Assembly (NCBI GenBank): GCA_900770265.1
Contig: CAAGJR010000096.1
Coordinates: 1-5,547, forward strand
Source: an uncultured Acidaminococcus sp.
GTDB taxonomy: Bacteria > Bacillota > Negativicutes > Acidaminococcales > Acidaminococcaceae
Reading direction: 5' to 3'
DNA: 5,547 nucleotides
Under the pieces are notes generated by a model that made no database searches, was not told the DNA's origin, and saw nothing but the letters and a program-made list of their open reading frames with translations. Position 1 is the first letter of the stretch, and each line of letters begins with the position of its first letter. Made by a program: the position numbers and the translations under genes. Positions 1-5,528 of the stretch are shown here, one piece after another.

Positions 1-923
1 ATCTTCAGGCTCAGTTCCTTGTTGCCGAAAATGCCTTGCGGCCGGTTCAGCATGAGCACGATCAGCACGATGGAGTAGATCACCATCCGCCATTCCGGGT
101 AATCAGCCAGGGCGGCCGAGATACCGGTCAGCAGGATGGCCCCGGCCACGGACCCGCTGATGGAGCCCAGGCCGCCCAGCACCACCATGGTCAATACGTC
201 AAAGGAACGCATGAACGTGAAGGAGGCAGGATGGGCAATGTAGTAGTAATGGGAGAACAGGGCACCGGCCGTACCGGCGAAGGCGGCCCCGATGGTGAAG
301 GCCATGACCTTGTATTTCGTGGTATTGATGCCCATGGTCTCGGCCGCGATCTCGTTTTCACGGATGGCCATGCAGGCCCGGCCTTCCGCCGAATTCTTGA
401 AGTTCTTGATGAAGAACAGTACGAAGGCCATGATCCAGAAGGCAATGGGGAACGTGGTCAGCCGGGGGATGCCCATGAAGCCGGAAGCCCCGCCCACGTA
501 GTCGATGTTCAAAATGGTGATCCGGATGATTTCGCCCAGACCCAGGGTGGCGATGGCCAGATAGTCACCATTCAGCCGCAGGGTGGGGACGCCGATGAGA
601 AAGCCCAGTACAGCCGCCGACAACGTGGCCACGATCAGGGCGATGGGGAAATCCATGCCCAGTTTCACGGTGATGATGGCGGAGCTGTAGGCCCCTACGG
701 CCATGAACCCGGCGTGGCCGATGGAGAACTGGCCCGTGAGCCCGTTGATCAGGTTCAGGCTGACGCTCATGATGATGTTGATCAAAATCAGGATCACGTT
801 GGTTTCCCAGTAGTCGTCCAGGATCTCTTCATCGAAGAGCACATAGAACACCACAAAGATCACAGCCAGGATGGCCAGACCCAGCAGGTCCTGTTTCCGC
901 AATGCGTTTCGCAAACTCTTCAT
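1..923 (-). CDS. livM: LIV-type ABC transporter permease LivM (partial, runs off left edge)
   Basis: Membrane permease of a branched-chain amino acid ABC importer; it pairs with LivH to form the channel. The window holds 307 codons from the ATG and no stop, so the C-terminus lies beyond base 1. The last readable residues (NRPQGIFGNKELSLK) look close to the usual LivM end. A hydrophobic first segment (about residues 12-30) is followed by the family signature GLTGQFSIGHAGF at about 61-73. A cytoplasmic EAA-like loop, GRACMAIRENEIAAETMGI, at about 181-199 is where the ATPase would dock. I chose the ATG at 921-923 because AGGTG (930-934) sits 6 bases before it; an in-frame ATG two codons upstream (927-929) is the alternative. 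The ribosome site overlaps the livH stop codon, which suggests translational coupling. Family assignment is firm; substrate specificity within the family is inferred. Confidence 0.93.
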   Translation of the reverse strand, partial: MKSLRNALRKQDLLGLAILAVIFVVFYVLFDEEILDDYWETNVILILINIIMSVSLNLINGLTGQFSIGHAGFMAVGAYSSAIITVKLGMDFPIALIVATLSAAVLGFLIGVPTLRLNGDYLAIATLGLGEIIRITILNIDYVGGASGFMGIPRLTTFPIAFWIMAFVLFFIKNFKNSAEGRACMAIRENEIAAETMGINTTKYKVMAFTIGAAFAGTAGALFSHYYYIAHPASFTFMRSFDVLTMVVLGGLGSISGSVAGAILLTGISAALADYPEWRMVIYSIVLIVLMLNRPQGIFGNKELSLK

Positions 924-932
924 GGCCATCAC

Positions 933-1829
933 CTACACTTTCTCTTTCACGTTCTTGCCCAACAGGCCCGTGGGTTTGATGAGCAGGATCAAAATCAGGA
1001 TGGCGAACGCTGCCGCATCCCGGTAGGTGGAAGAGAAGAAGCCGGACACCATGGCTTCCACCAGGCCCATGATGATGCCGCCCAGCATGGCGCCGGGCAG
1101 GATGCCGATGCCCCCCACTACGGCCGCGATAAAGGCCTTGATGCCGGGCATCATGCCCATGAGGGGATCGATGGAGTTGTAATAGATGCCCACCAGTACG
1201 CCGGCTGCCGCTGCCAGAGCAGAACCCAGGGCGAAGGTGGTGGAGATGACCCGGTCGGTGTCGATGCCCATGAGCTTGGCTGCGTCGGCGTCATAGCTGA
1301 CGGCCCGCATGGCCTTGCCGGCCTTGGTCCTGTTCACGATGTAGGTCAGACCCAGCATCAGCACCAGGGCGCTGGCCAGGATCAGGATCTGCTGGTTGTT
1401 CACCACCACGCCACCGATATGGTACACCGTGGGTGCGAACACCGGCGGGAACGTACGGGGCTGGGGGGAGACCAGCAGGATCATGCCATTTTCCAGGAAG
1501 AACGATACGCCGATGGCGGTGATCAGGGCCGCGATCCGGGGCGCATTCCGCATGGGTTTATAGGCGATCCGTTCAATGATGATACCGGCCAGGGCTGCGC
1601 CCACCATGGCGATGATCAGGGCCGGCAGAAAGGGCAGATGGGCTTTCGTGATGGCCACGAAGCCGATGTAGGCGCCCAGCATGTAAATATCGCCGTGGGC
1701 GAAGTTAATCAGTTTGATGATGCCGTAGATCATGGTATACCCCAGGGCAATCAGTGCGTAGATACTGCCCAGGGAGATGCCGTTCACAATCTGCTGGGCA
1801 AATTGCAGGGCAAAGGATCCTGTGTGCAT
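933..1829 (-). CDS. livH: LIV-type ABC transporter permease LivH
   Basis: Second membrane permease of the importer, complete at 298 residues, the usual LivH length. It is almost entirely hydrophobic. The N-terminal segment NGISLGSIYALIALGYTMIYG (16-36) leads into the LivH hallmark NFAHGD (42-47). The cytoplasmic coupling loop GKAMRAVSYDADAAKLMGI lies at about 171-189, and the last helix ends in a Lys-rich tail (KNVKEKV). The frame extends to a GTG at 1833-1835, but the strong AAGGAGG at 1837-1843 is 1 base from that GTG and 7 bases from the ATG at 1827-1829, so the ATG is the better start. The gene lies 70 bases downstream of livJ, with a hairpin between them, and only 9 bases separate its stop from the livM ATG. 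It acts with LivM, with LivJ as binding protein and presumably LivG/LivF as ATPases outside the window. Confidence 0.95.
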   Translation of the reverse strand: MHTGSFALQFAQQIVNGISLGSIYALIALGYTMIYGIIKLINFAHGDIYMLGAYIGFVAITKAHLPFLPALIIAMVGAALAGIIIERIAYKPMRNAPRIAALITAIGVSFFLENGMILLVSPQPRTFPPVFAPTVYHIGGVVVNNQQILILASALVLMLGLTYIVNRTKAGKAMRAVSYDADAAKLMGIDTDRVISTTFALGSALAAAAGVLVGIYYNSIDPLMGMMPGIKAFIAAVVGGIGILPGAMLGGIIMGLVEAMVSGFFSSTYRDAAAFAILILILLIKPTGLLGKNVKEKV

Positions 1830-1836
1830 GAGCACC

Positions 1837-1843
1837 CCTCCTT
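1837..1843 (-). promoter_or_regulatory. livH ribosome binding site (decides the start)
   Basis: AAGGAGG on the minus strand, a near-perfect anti-16S match, 7 bases before the ATG at 1829 and 1 base before the upstream GTG at 1835. The spacing rules the GTG out as the likely start. The site begins 3 bases after the U-run of the preceding hairpin, so transcript that reads through carries an exposed, strong initiation site. Confidence 0.85.
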
Positions 1844-1846
1844 GTG

Positions 1847-1886
1847 AAAAAGTTTGGCGTCAGACCGGAAACCGATCCGACGCCAA
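1847..1886 (-). terminator. Intercistronic hairpin with U-run between livJ and livH (leaky terminator or mRNA stabiliser)
   Basis: In the minus-strand transcript, arms 1886-1872 (UUGGCGUCGGAUCGG) and 1868-1854 (CCGGUCUGACGCCAA) pair over 15 continuous positions, two of them G-U wobbles, around a UUU triloop. The stem is followed by AC and then five U (1851-1847). On the plus strand the two wobbles become A-C mismatches, so the structure fits the liv mRNA specifically. It begins 13 bases after the livJ stop codon. Known role of such hairpins after binding-protein genes: partial termination or 3' protection, giving more binding protein than permease. The short U-run and the good ribosome site just after it argue for partial rather than full termination. 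Confidence 0.75.
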
Positions 1887-1899
1887 CAGGTTGATTGGC

Positions 1900-3075
1900 T
1901 TACAGCGTAATCTTTTGTTTGAAGGTCTGTTTGCCGTCTTTCATTTCGATGATGATACCGCCGGAAACAGGGTTGTGCTGTTCATCCAGGGTATATTTGC
2001 CGGTGGCTACCTGCAGATCCTTGATCTTGGCCAGGGCTTCGGCGATCTTGGTGCCGTCGGTGGCGCCGGCCTGTTTCAGGGCTTCGGCCACAGCCAGGGT
2101 ACCATCGTAGGCATGGATGGCGAAAGTATCGGGTTCTTCGTTGAATTTGGCTTTGTAGTCCTTGATGAACTGCTGTACATGCGGATCCTGATCCTGTGCG
2201 GAGTAGGCGCTGGTGAAGTACGTGCCGTTCAGGGCTTCTGCACCGGCGATTTCCGCCAGTTTCGGAGAATCCCAGCCATCGCTGCCCAGGATCGGGCAGG
2301 TCAGCCCGACTTCACGAGCCTGTTTGATGATCTTGGAGACTTCTTCATAATAGCCCGGTACATACAGGGCTTCCGGATTGGTGGCTTTCAGTTTGGTCAG
2401 AGCGGACTTGAAGTCCTGGTCTTTGGCCAGGAAGGCTTCCTTGCCCACGACCTTGCCGCCTCTCTCTTCCAGGGTCTTGCCGAACACGTCCATCAGGCCC
2501 TTGGAGTAATCGCTGGAGGAATCATAGAAAATCGCCACATTCTTCACTTTCAGGGTTTCGGTGGCGAATTTGGCCATCAGTTTGCCCTGGAACGGATCGG
2601 TGAAGCAGGCACGGAAAATATACGGACGGACTTTGCCTTTTTCATCCACGGTGATGCCAGGGGCCGTAGCCACAGGAGCCATCAGAGGGACTTTGCTGTT
2701 CGTGACCACGGGGGTGGCAGCGGATACGCAGCCGCTGGTTGCCGGCCCGATGATGACTTTCACTTTATCTTTCGTGATCAGTTTGGTGGCTGCGTTACCG
2801 GATTCGGAAGGCTCCGATTTGTTATCGGCTTCCACCAGTTTGATCTTCTTGCCGTTGATGCCGCCTTTGGCGTTGATCTGTTCTACTGCCAGCTGAACGC
2901 CTTTGTAGGTGGATTTGCCGTAGTTGGCTACGTTGCCGGTCAGTTCGAACAGCGCACCCACTTTGATTTCATTGCCGTTGTCCTTGGCAGCTTCCTTTTT
3001 ACCGCAGCCGGTAAACATAGACGCTACGAGAGTTGTCATCGCCAGCGCGCCGACCGCCTTTTTCCATGCTTTCAT
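1900..3075 (-). CDS. livJ: Branched-chain amino acid ABC transporter substrate-binding lipoprotein (LivJ/LivK-like)
   Basis: Extracytoplasmic binding protein of the importer (Peripla_BP_6, type I fold), 391 residues. The N-terminus MKAWKKAVGALAMTTLVASMFTGC is a lipoprotein signal: Lys residues, a hydrophobic core and a lipobox-like F-T-G-C with the lipidated Cys at 24, then a charged linker. The mature part starts IKVGALFELTGNVANYG (37-53). AVEQINAKGGINGKKI (63-78) is typical of the first lobe. IIGPATSG (108-115) and the following Ala-Thr-Pro are the usual ligand-contact loop, and HAYDGT in the C-terminal half lies in the second lobe. The ATG at 3073-3075 has AAAGGTG (3082-3088) six bases upstream; upstream in-frame TTG/GTG codons overlap that site and are unlikely starts. 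It is first in the liv operon, under a strong promoter and with a hairpin behind it. Leu/Ile/Val is the likely ligand, but family members also bind other amino acids or amides. Confidence 0.93.
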   Translation of the reverse strand: MKAWKKAVGALAMTTLVASMFTGCGKKEAAKDNGNEIKVGALFELTGNVANYGKSTYKGVQLAVEQINAKGGINGKKIKLVEADNKSEPSESGNAATKLITKDKVKVIIGPATSGCVSAATPVVTNSKVPLMAPVATAPGITVDEKGKVRPYIFRACFTDPFQGKLMAKFATETLKVKNVAIFYDSSSDYSKGLMDVFGKTLEERGGKVVGKEAFLAKDQDFKSALTKLKATNPEALYVPGYYEEVSKIIKQAREVGLTCPILGSDGWDSPKLAEIAGAEALNGTYFTSAYSAQDQDPHVQQFIKDYKAKFNEEPDTFAIHAYDGTLAVAEALKQAGATDGTKIAEALAKIKDLQVATGKYTLDEQHNPVSGGIIIEMKDGKQTFKQKITL

Positions 3076-3142
3076 CAACAACACCTTTGCTTTCCTGTGA
3101 TTTTCTTGCCGGTGACCCGCACCAAACCGGTCGGCCCTGCAA

Positions 3143-3163
3143 GCTTATAAAGGTATTATAAGC
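3143..3163. promoter_or_regulatory. Dyad overlapping the livJ -10/+1 region, candidate operator
   Basis: A perfect 8-base inverted repeat, GCTTATAA (3143-3150) and TTATAAGC (3156-3163), with a 5-base spacer, centred at 3153. The right arm contains most of the -10 hexamer (3155-3160), and the left arm covers the expected start point near 3148. This is where a repressor would sit. I do not recognise the motif as the site of a named regulator; an amino-acid-responsive repressor is an inference from the operon. Part of the symmetry comes from the AT-rich -10 itself, so chance is possible. Confidence 0.5.
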
Positions 3164-3183
3164 ACTATTTCACAATTTTGCAA
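3155..3183 (-). promoter_or_regulatory. Sigma-A-type promoter of the liv operon
   Basis: Minus strand: -35 TTGCAA (3183-3178, 4 of 6 consensus), an exact 17-base spacer, and -10 TATAAT (3160-3155, 6 of 6). Transcription should start near 3148, giving a leader of about 70 bases before the livJ ATG. This is the best promoter in the window and suits a highly expressed binding protein. Confidence 0.82.
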
Positions 3184-3214
3184 CACTCTTTTTTACAAAA
3201 ACGATATCATTTTT

Positions 3215-3245
3215 AAAAATGTACAGTTGTTTTATGTACATTTTT
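3215..3245. promoter_or_regulatory. TGTACA dyad upstream of the liv promoter, candidate regulator site
   Basis: A perfect 11-base inverted repeat, AAAAATGTACA (3215-3225) and TGTACATTTTT (3235-3245), with a 9-base spacer. Each arm contains the 6-base palindrome TGTACA, so the site is also two TGTACA boxes spaced 15 bases apart. It ends about 32 bases upstream of the livJ -35, a normal position for an activator or distal operator. It lacks a GC stem and is unlikely to be a terminator. The regulator is not identified. Confidence 0.5.
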
Positions 3246-3330
3246 TATTATGTTTATAATAAATGGATTTTTGTCCAATGAATAGAGACGTTTGTGGAAT
3301 TTCACAAAAATTGGCATCAAAACGGACCTG

Positions 3331-3381
3331 GCGGGTTTACCGGGCGACACGGCTGACCGCCAGTCTTGGTAAACCCCTACG
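3331..3381 (-). repeat. Hairpin repeat copy A (inverted relative to copy B)
   Basis: A stem-loop with perfect 9-base arms GGGTTTACC (3333-3341) and GGTAAACCC (3368-3376). Read on the minus strand it starts CGTAGGGGTTTACCAAG and ends CGCCCGGTAAACCCG, the same frame as copy B at 3410-3459. The middle differs from copy B (another small GC-rich inverted repeat). It lies in the 456-base gap between livJ and the enzyme gene and has no credible coding content. From memory, GTAGGGG...CGCCCG intergenic repeats occur in other Firmicutes; I cannot check that here. Confidence 0.75.
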
Positions 3382-3409
3382 GAGCCGGATCGGACATACG
3401 GAAAAACAT

Positions 3410-3459
3410 CGTAGGGGCTTACCAAGGGTCCCGAAGGGATCCCGCCCGGTAAGCCCGTT
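3410..3459 (+). repeat. Hairpin repeat copy B
   Basis: It starts CGTAGGGGCTTACCAAG and ends CGCCCGGTAAGCCCG. Arms GGGCTTACC (3415-3423) and GGTAAGCCC (3448-3456) pair perfectly. An inner hairpin, GGGTCCC / GGGATCC around GAA (3426-3442), fills the middle. Relative to copy A one stem pair is changed on both sides (T-A to C-G), so pairing is kept. The two copies point their CGTAGGGG ends at each other across a 28-base gap (3382-3409), and they can also pair with each other into one large cruciform or multi-branched structure. Confidence 0.75.
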
Positions 3460-3467
3460 TATTTCAT

Positions 3468-3500
3468 AAAAAAATGCCGATGGCATTTTTTACCATCGGC
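3468..3500 (-). terminator. Intrinsic terminator of the malolactic/malic enzyme gene (bidirectional)
   Basis: Minus strand: an 8-base stem GCCGATGG / CCATCGGC (3500-3493 and 3483-3476) around a 9-base loop, followed by A and seven T (3474-3468). It starts 31 bases after the stop codon. Read on the plus strand, the alternative stem AAAAAATGCC / GGCATTTTTT around GAT ends in six T (3486-3491), so it can also stop rightward transcripts. It separates the enzyme unit from the liv promoter. Confidence 0.9.
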
Positions 3501-3531
3501 GTATGACGTATGACGGGGTCCACCCTCTCTA

Positions 3532-5175
3532 TTACAGTTCTTTATATTCCGCATCCCAGTGGATATCCGCAATGGCCTTTTTGGGATCGTCCACGGGAAT
3601 CTGGTTCAGGCCTTCCTTCACGGCCTGCCGGATGACCTTTTCGGCCAGGATCTGGGTGAAGTTCCCCATTTCCCGGACCGGCGGCAGGACAGCGGCACCG
3701 GGTTTGCTGCCGTCCACCAGGTCGGCCAGGGCGTGGGCCGCAGCGGCCAGCATGCCCTTGGAGACCCGTTTGGCCCGGCAGGCGGTGACGGCCAGCCCCA
3801 TGCCCGGGAACACCAGGGAGTTGTTGGCCTGGCCGATATCGAAGATGGTGTGATGATACACCACTTTCTTGGAGGCGGTACCGGTGGCCACGAAAGCCCT
3901 GCCGTCCGTCCAGTGCAGCAGGTCCTCGGCGCTGGCTTCCGCCAGGTCGGCCGGGTTGCTCAGGGGGAAGATGATGGGCCGCGGGGTATGGGCGGCCATG
4001 TCCTGCACGATTTCCTTCGTGAAGGCACCGGCAGCGGTGGAGGCCCCCACCAGGATGGTGGGCTGGAGCTTGTGGACCACAGCGGCCAGGTTGTCCAGAG
4101 AAGCGGCATCGGCAAATTCGCTGCGTTTCCGGGCAAACGGCTTCTGCTGCGGGGTCAGGTCGTCCATGTCGTCGAACAGCAGGCCCTGCTTGTCCACCAG
4201 GTAGAACTTGTCCTTCGCTTCCTGTTCGCTGAGGCCCTGGAGTTTCATTTCCTCATAGACCTGTTCCACGATGCCCATGCCGGAGGTGCCGGCGCCGAAG
4301 CACACGAACTTCTGGTCCGTGATCTTCTGGCCGGAGCTCTTCAGGGCGCCCAGGATGGCCGCCAGGGTCACGGCCCCGGTGCCTTCGATGTCGTCGTTGT
4401 ACACGGCGTACTTGTCTTCATACCGTTTCAGCAGACGGGCGGCGTTTTCCCGGCCGAAGTCCTCGAAATGGATGTACAGATGGGGGAACAGCTTTTCGGC
4501 GGTGTCGATGAACTTGTCCACGAAGGCATCGTACCGTTCATCGTTGATCCGCCCGTGGTGCAGGCCCAGGTACAGGGGATCGTCGATCAGGCTTTCCCGG
4601 TTCGTGCCGGCATCCAGCACCACGGGCAGCACCTTGGCCGGGTCGATGCCGGCCGCCGCCGTGTACACCAGGATCTTCCCGGTGGAAATGCTGACGCCGT
4701 TCGTGCCCCAGTCGCCGATGCCCAGGATGCTTTCCCCGTCGGTGACCACGATCAGCTGGATGTCCCGGCCGGAGGCCCCGTTCTTCAGGGATTCCTCGAT
4801 GTCGTCCATGGCGTCGATGGACAGGTACACGGCGTTTTGCGGGGTGGTGAACAGTTCACTGTACTGCTTCACGCTTTCGGCCACACCGGGAGCGTACAGC
4901 ACGGGCATGAGTTTTTCCAGGTGATGGGAGAACAGGTGGAAGAACAGGGTGCGGTTGCGGCTGAACAGTTTCATCAGGTAGTGCCGCTGCACCATCTTGT
5001 TCGGCCGTTCGCAGAAGTTGTCGTAGGCCTGCTGGTCCTGCAGTTCGATGGTTTCGATCTGGGGCGGCAGGATGCCGATCAGACCGTATTTTTCCCGTTC
5101 CTCCCGGGTGAAGGCGGTACCTTTATTCAAAAACGGATCATTCAGTAAATCATAGCCACGTTTGGTCGTCGTCAT
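3532..5175 (-). CDS. mleS: NAD-dependent malolactic enzyme / malic enzyme family protein
   Basis: Cytoplasmic NAD- and divalent-metal-dependent enzyme, complete at 547 residues (family about 540-570). Malolactic enzymes turn L-malate into L-lactate and CO2; true malic enzymes give pyruvate, CO2 and NADH. The N-terminus LLNDPFLNKGTAFTREER (10-27) and GLIGILPP (31-38) are shared by both. Catalytic residues are visible: Tyr94 (PVLYAPGV), Lys167 (ISTGK), metal ligands Glu238-Asp239 (FEDF) and Asp262 (NDDIEGT). The NAD site is GAGTSG (294-299), with SNP (406-408) and GQANN (448-452) after it. GDWGTNGVSISTGK (154-167) matches my memory of lactic-acid-bacterial malolactic enzymes (GDWGxQGV) rather than the malic enzyme GDxGxGGMGIPxGK, and the C-terminal ...HWDAEYKEL also resembles them. 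AAGGAG (5185-5190) lies 9 bases before the ATG. No malate carrier is adjacent. Family is certain; malolactic versus malic is inferred. Confidence 0.9.
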   Translation of the reverse strand: MTTTKRGYDLLNDPFLNKGTAFTREEREKYGLIGILPPQIETIELQDQQAYDNFCERPNKMVQRHYLMKLFSRNRTLFFHLFSHHLEKLMPVLYAPGVAESVKQYSELFTTPQNAVYLSIDAMDDIEESLKNGASGRDIQLIVVTDGESILGIGDWGTNGVSISTGKILVYTAAAGIDPAKVLPVVLDAGTNRESLIDDPLYLGLHHGRINDERYDAFVDKFIDTAEKLFPHLYIHFEDFGRENAARLLKRYEDKYAVYNDDIEGTGAVTLAAILGALKSSGQKITDQKFVCFGAGTSGMGIVEQVYEEMKLQGLSEQEAKDKFYLVDKQGLLFDDMDDLTPQQKPFARKRSEFADAASLDNLAAVVHKLQPTILVGASTAAGAFTKEIVQDMAAHTPRPIIFPLSNPADLAEASAEDLLHWTDGRAFVATGTASKKVVYHHTIFDIGQANNSLVFPGMGLAVTACRAKRVSKGMLAAAAHALADLVDGSKPGAAVLPPVREMGNFTQILAEKVIRQAVKEGLNQIPVDDPKKAIADIHWDAEYKEL

Positions 5176-5197
5176 GGAATCTCTCTCCTTTTCCTTG

Positions 5198-5268
5198 ACC
5201 GGATTGTGCCGGTTTCACGATAAAATGGGAATGGGAGCCTGAAGTGGGACCCCCGGCTCCCGGCACAA
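5198..5268 (-). promoter_or_regulatory. Structured 5' leader of the enzyme gene with competing stems
   Basis: In the minus-strand RNA a stem UUGUGCC / GGCACAA (5268-5262 with 5210-5204) encloses a perfect GGGAGCC / GGCUCCC stem (5261-5255 with 5239-5233); the two stack without a gap on the 5' side. A third hairpin, ACCGG / CCGGU (5213-5209 with 5202-5198), uses part of the outer stem's 3' strand, so it and the outer stem exclude each other. The ribosome site is only 8 bases downstream. There is no U-run, so this is not an ordinary terminator. It does not match any riboswitch class that I recognise. Confidence 0.45.
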
Positions 5269-5287
5269 GAAGTTGTTTCTGGAAGTA

Positions 5288-5317
5288 TTGTAACGATTTT
5301 TACAGCAAAAGTATAAT
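5288..5317 (+). promoter_or_regulatory. Possible divergent rightward promoter
   Basis: Plus strand: TTGTAA (5288-5293, 4 of 6), an 18-base spacer, and TATAAT (5312-5317, 6 of 6). It points away from the enzyme gene into the repeat at 5371-5547 and whatever lies beyond the edge. It overlaps the leftward -10 candidate, so the two may compete or only one may be real. Confidence 0.3.
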
Positions 5318-5338
5318 ACTTTATTTTCTCTGACCCAA
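5310..5338 (-). promoter_or_regulatory. Possible promoter of the malolactic/malic enzyme gene
   Basis: Minus strand: -10 TATACT (5315-5310, 5 of 6) and -35 TTGGGT (5338-5333, 3 of 6) with a 17-base spacer, placing the start near 5303 and including the whole leader structure in the transcript. An alternative -10, TACAAT (5292-5287), has no convincing -35. The AT-rich block is surely regulatory; the exact promoter is uncertain. Confidence 0.35.
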
Positions 5339-5370
5339 ACTTTGAGTTATAATAATAGGCATAATAAAGA

Positions 5371-5417
5371 ACCCACCACCAGCCATTCGGCTGGTCCCCC
5401 GCCCTTGAAAAGGGCGG
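5371..5417. repeat. Double hairpin, left end of a MITE-like repeat
   Basis: After AACCCACC come two perfect hairpins in tandem: ACCAGCC / GGCTGGT around ATTC (5378-5395), then CCGCCCTT / AAGGGCGG around GAA (5399-5417), joined by a short C-run. The second hairpin recurs inverted at 5529-5547. The 111 bases between the two copies (5418-5528) hold no credible gene and show only loose inverted symmetry and an 8-base palindrome TAACGTTA (5466-5473). This pattern suggests a small non-coding mobile or repetitive element. Confidence 0.55.
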
Positions 5418-5528
5418 ATATCCTTGTTGTCTTTTGTTTGACGTTTCTTGTCGTTAGATTGATTTTAACGTTACATTCGTTTTAAACAAACCAATCATCA
5501 GAAACGCAGCAGCCCGCTTCACGATTAT

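Noticed and set aside
1833..1835. GTG start for livH giving two extra residues
   Set aside because: It lies 1 base from the strong AAGGAGG site, too close for initiation; the ATG at 1829 has ideal spacing.
36..1847. Long open frame (603 codons) on the plus strand across livM and livH
   Set aside because: It is codon-aligned antisense to two real genes. Antisense stops require TTA, CTA or TCA sense codons, which these genes nearly avoid, so the frame stays open by composition. The product is a His/Gly/Asp/Gln-rich string with no family resemblance.
3076..3148. GC-rich part of the livJ leader as a possible riboswitch
   Set aside because: Only short, bulged pairings are possible (GCCG...CGGC, ACCGGT palindrome), with no terminator or clear masking of the ribosome site.
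1777..3150. Plus-strand open frame of 457 codons opposite livJ
   Set aside because: Same codon-aligned antisense effect; livJ on the other strand has a signal peptide, family motifs and a good ribosome site.
3213..3469. Two small opposing open frames (70 and 68 codons) in the intergenic region
   Set aside because: They run through the promoter-side dyad and the hairpin repeats, have no ribosome site that I trust, and have no family resemblance.
3501..3514. Tandem GTATGAC GTATGAC between the enzyme stop codon and its terminator
   Set aside because: Only two 7-base units; probably a simple slippage duplication with no visible role.
3559..5148. Plus-strand open frame of 529 codons opposite the malolactic/malic enzyme gene
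   Set aside because: Same antisense effect, with low-complexity Gly/His/Val/Gln-rich content and no recognisable domain.
5347..5364. TTAT...ATAA pair upstream of the enzyme gene as a LysR-type site
   Set aside because: Four-base arms in very AT-rich DNA are expected by chance.
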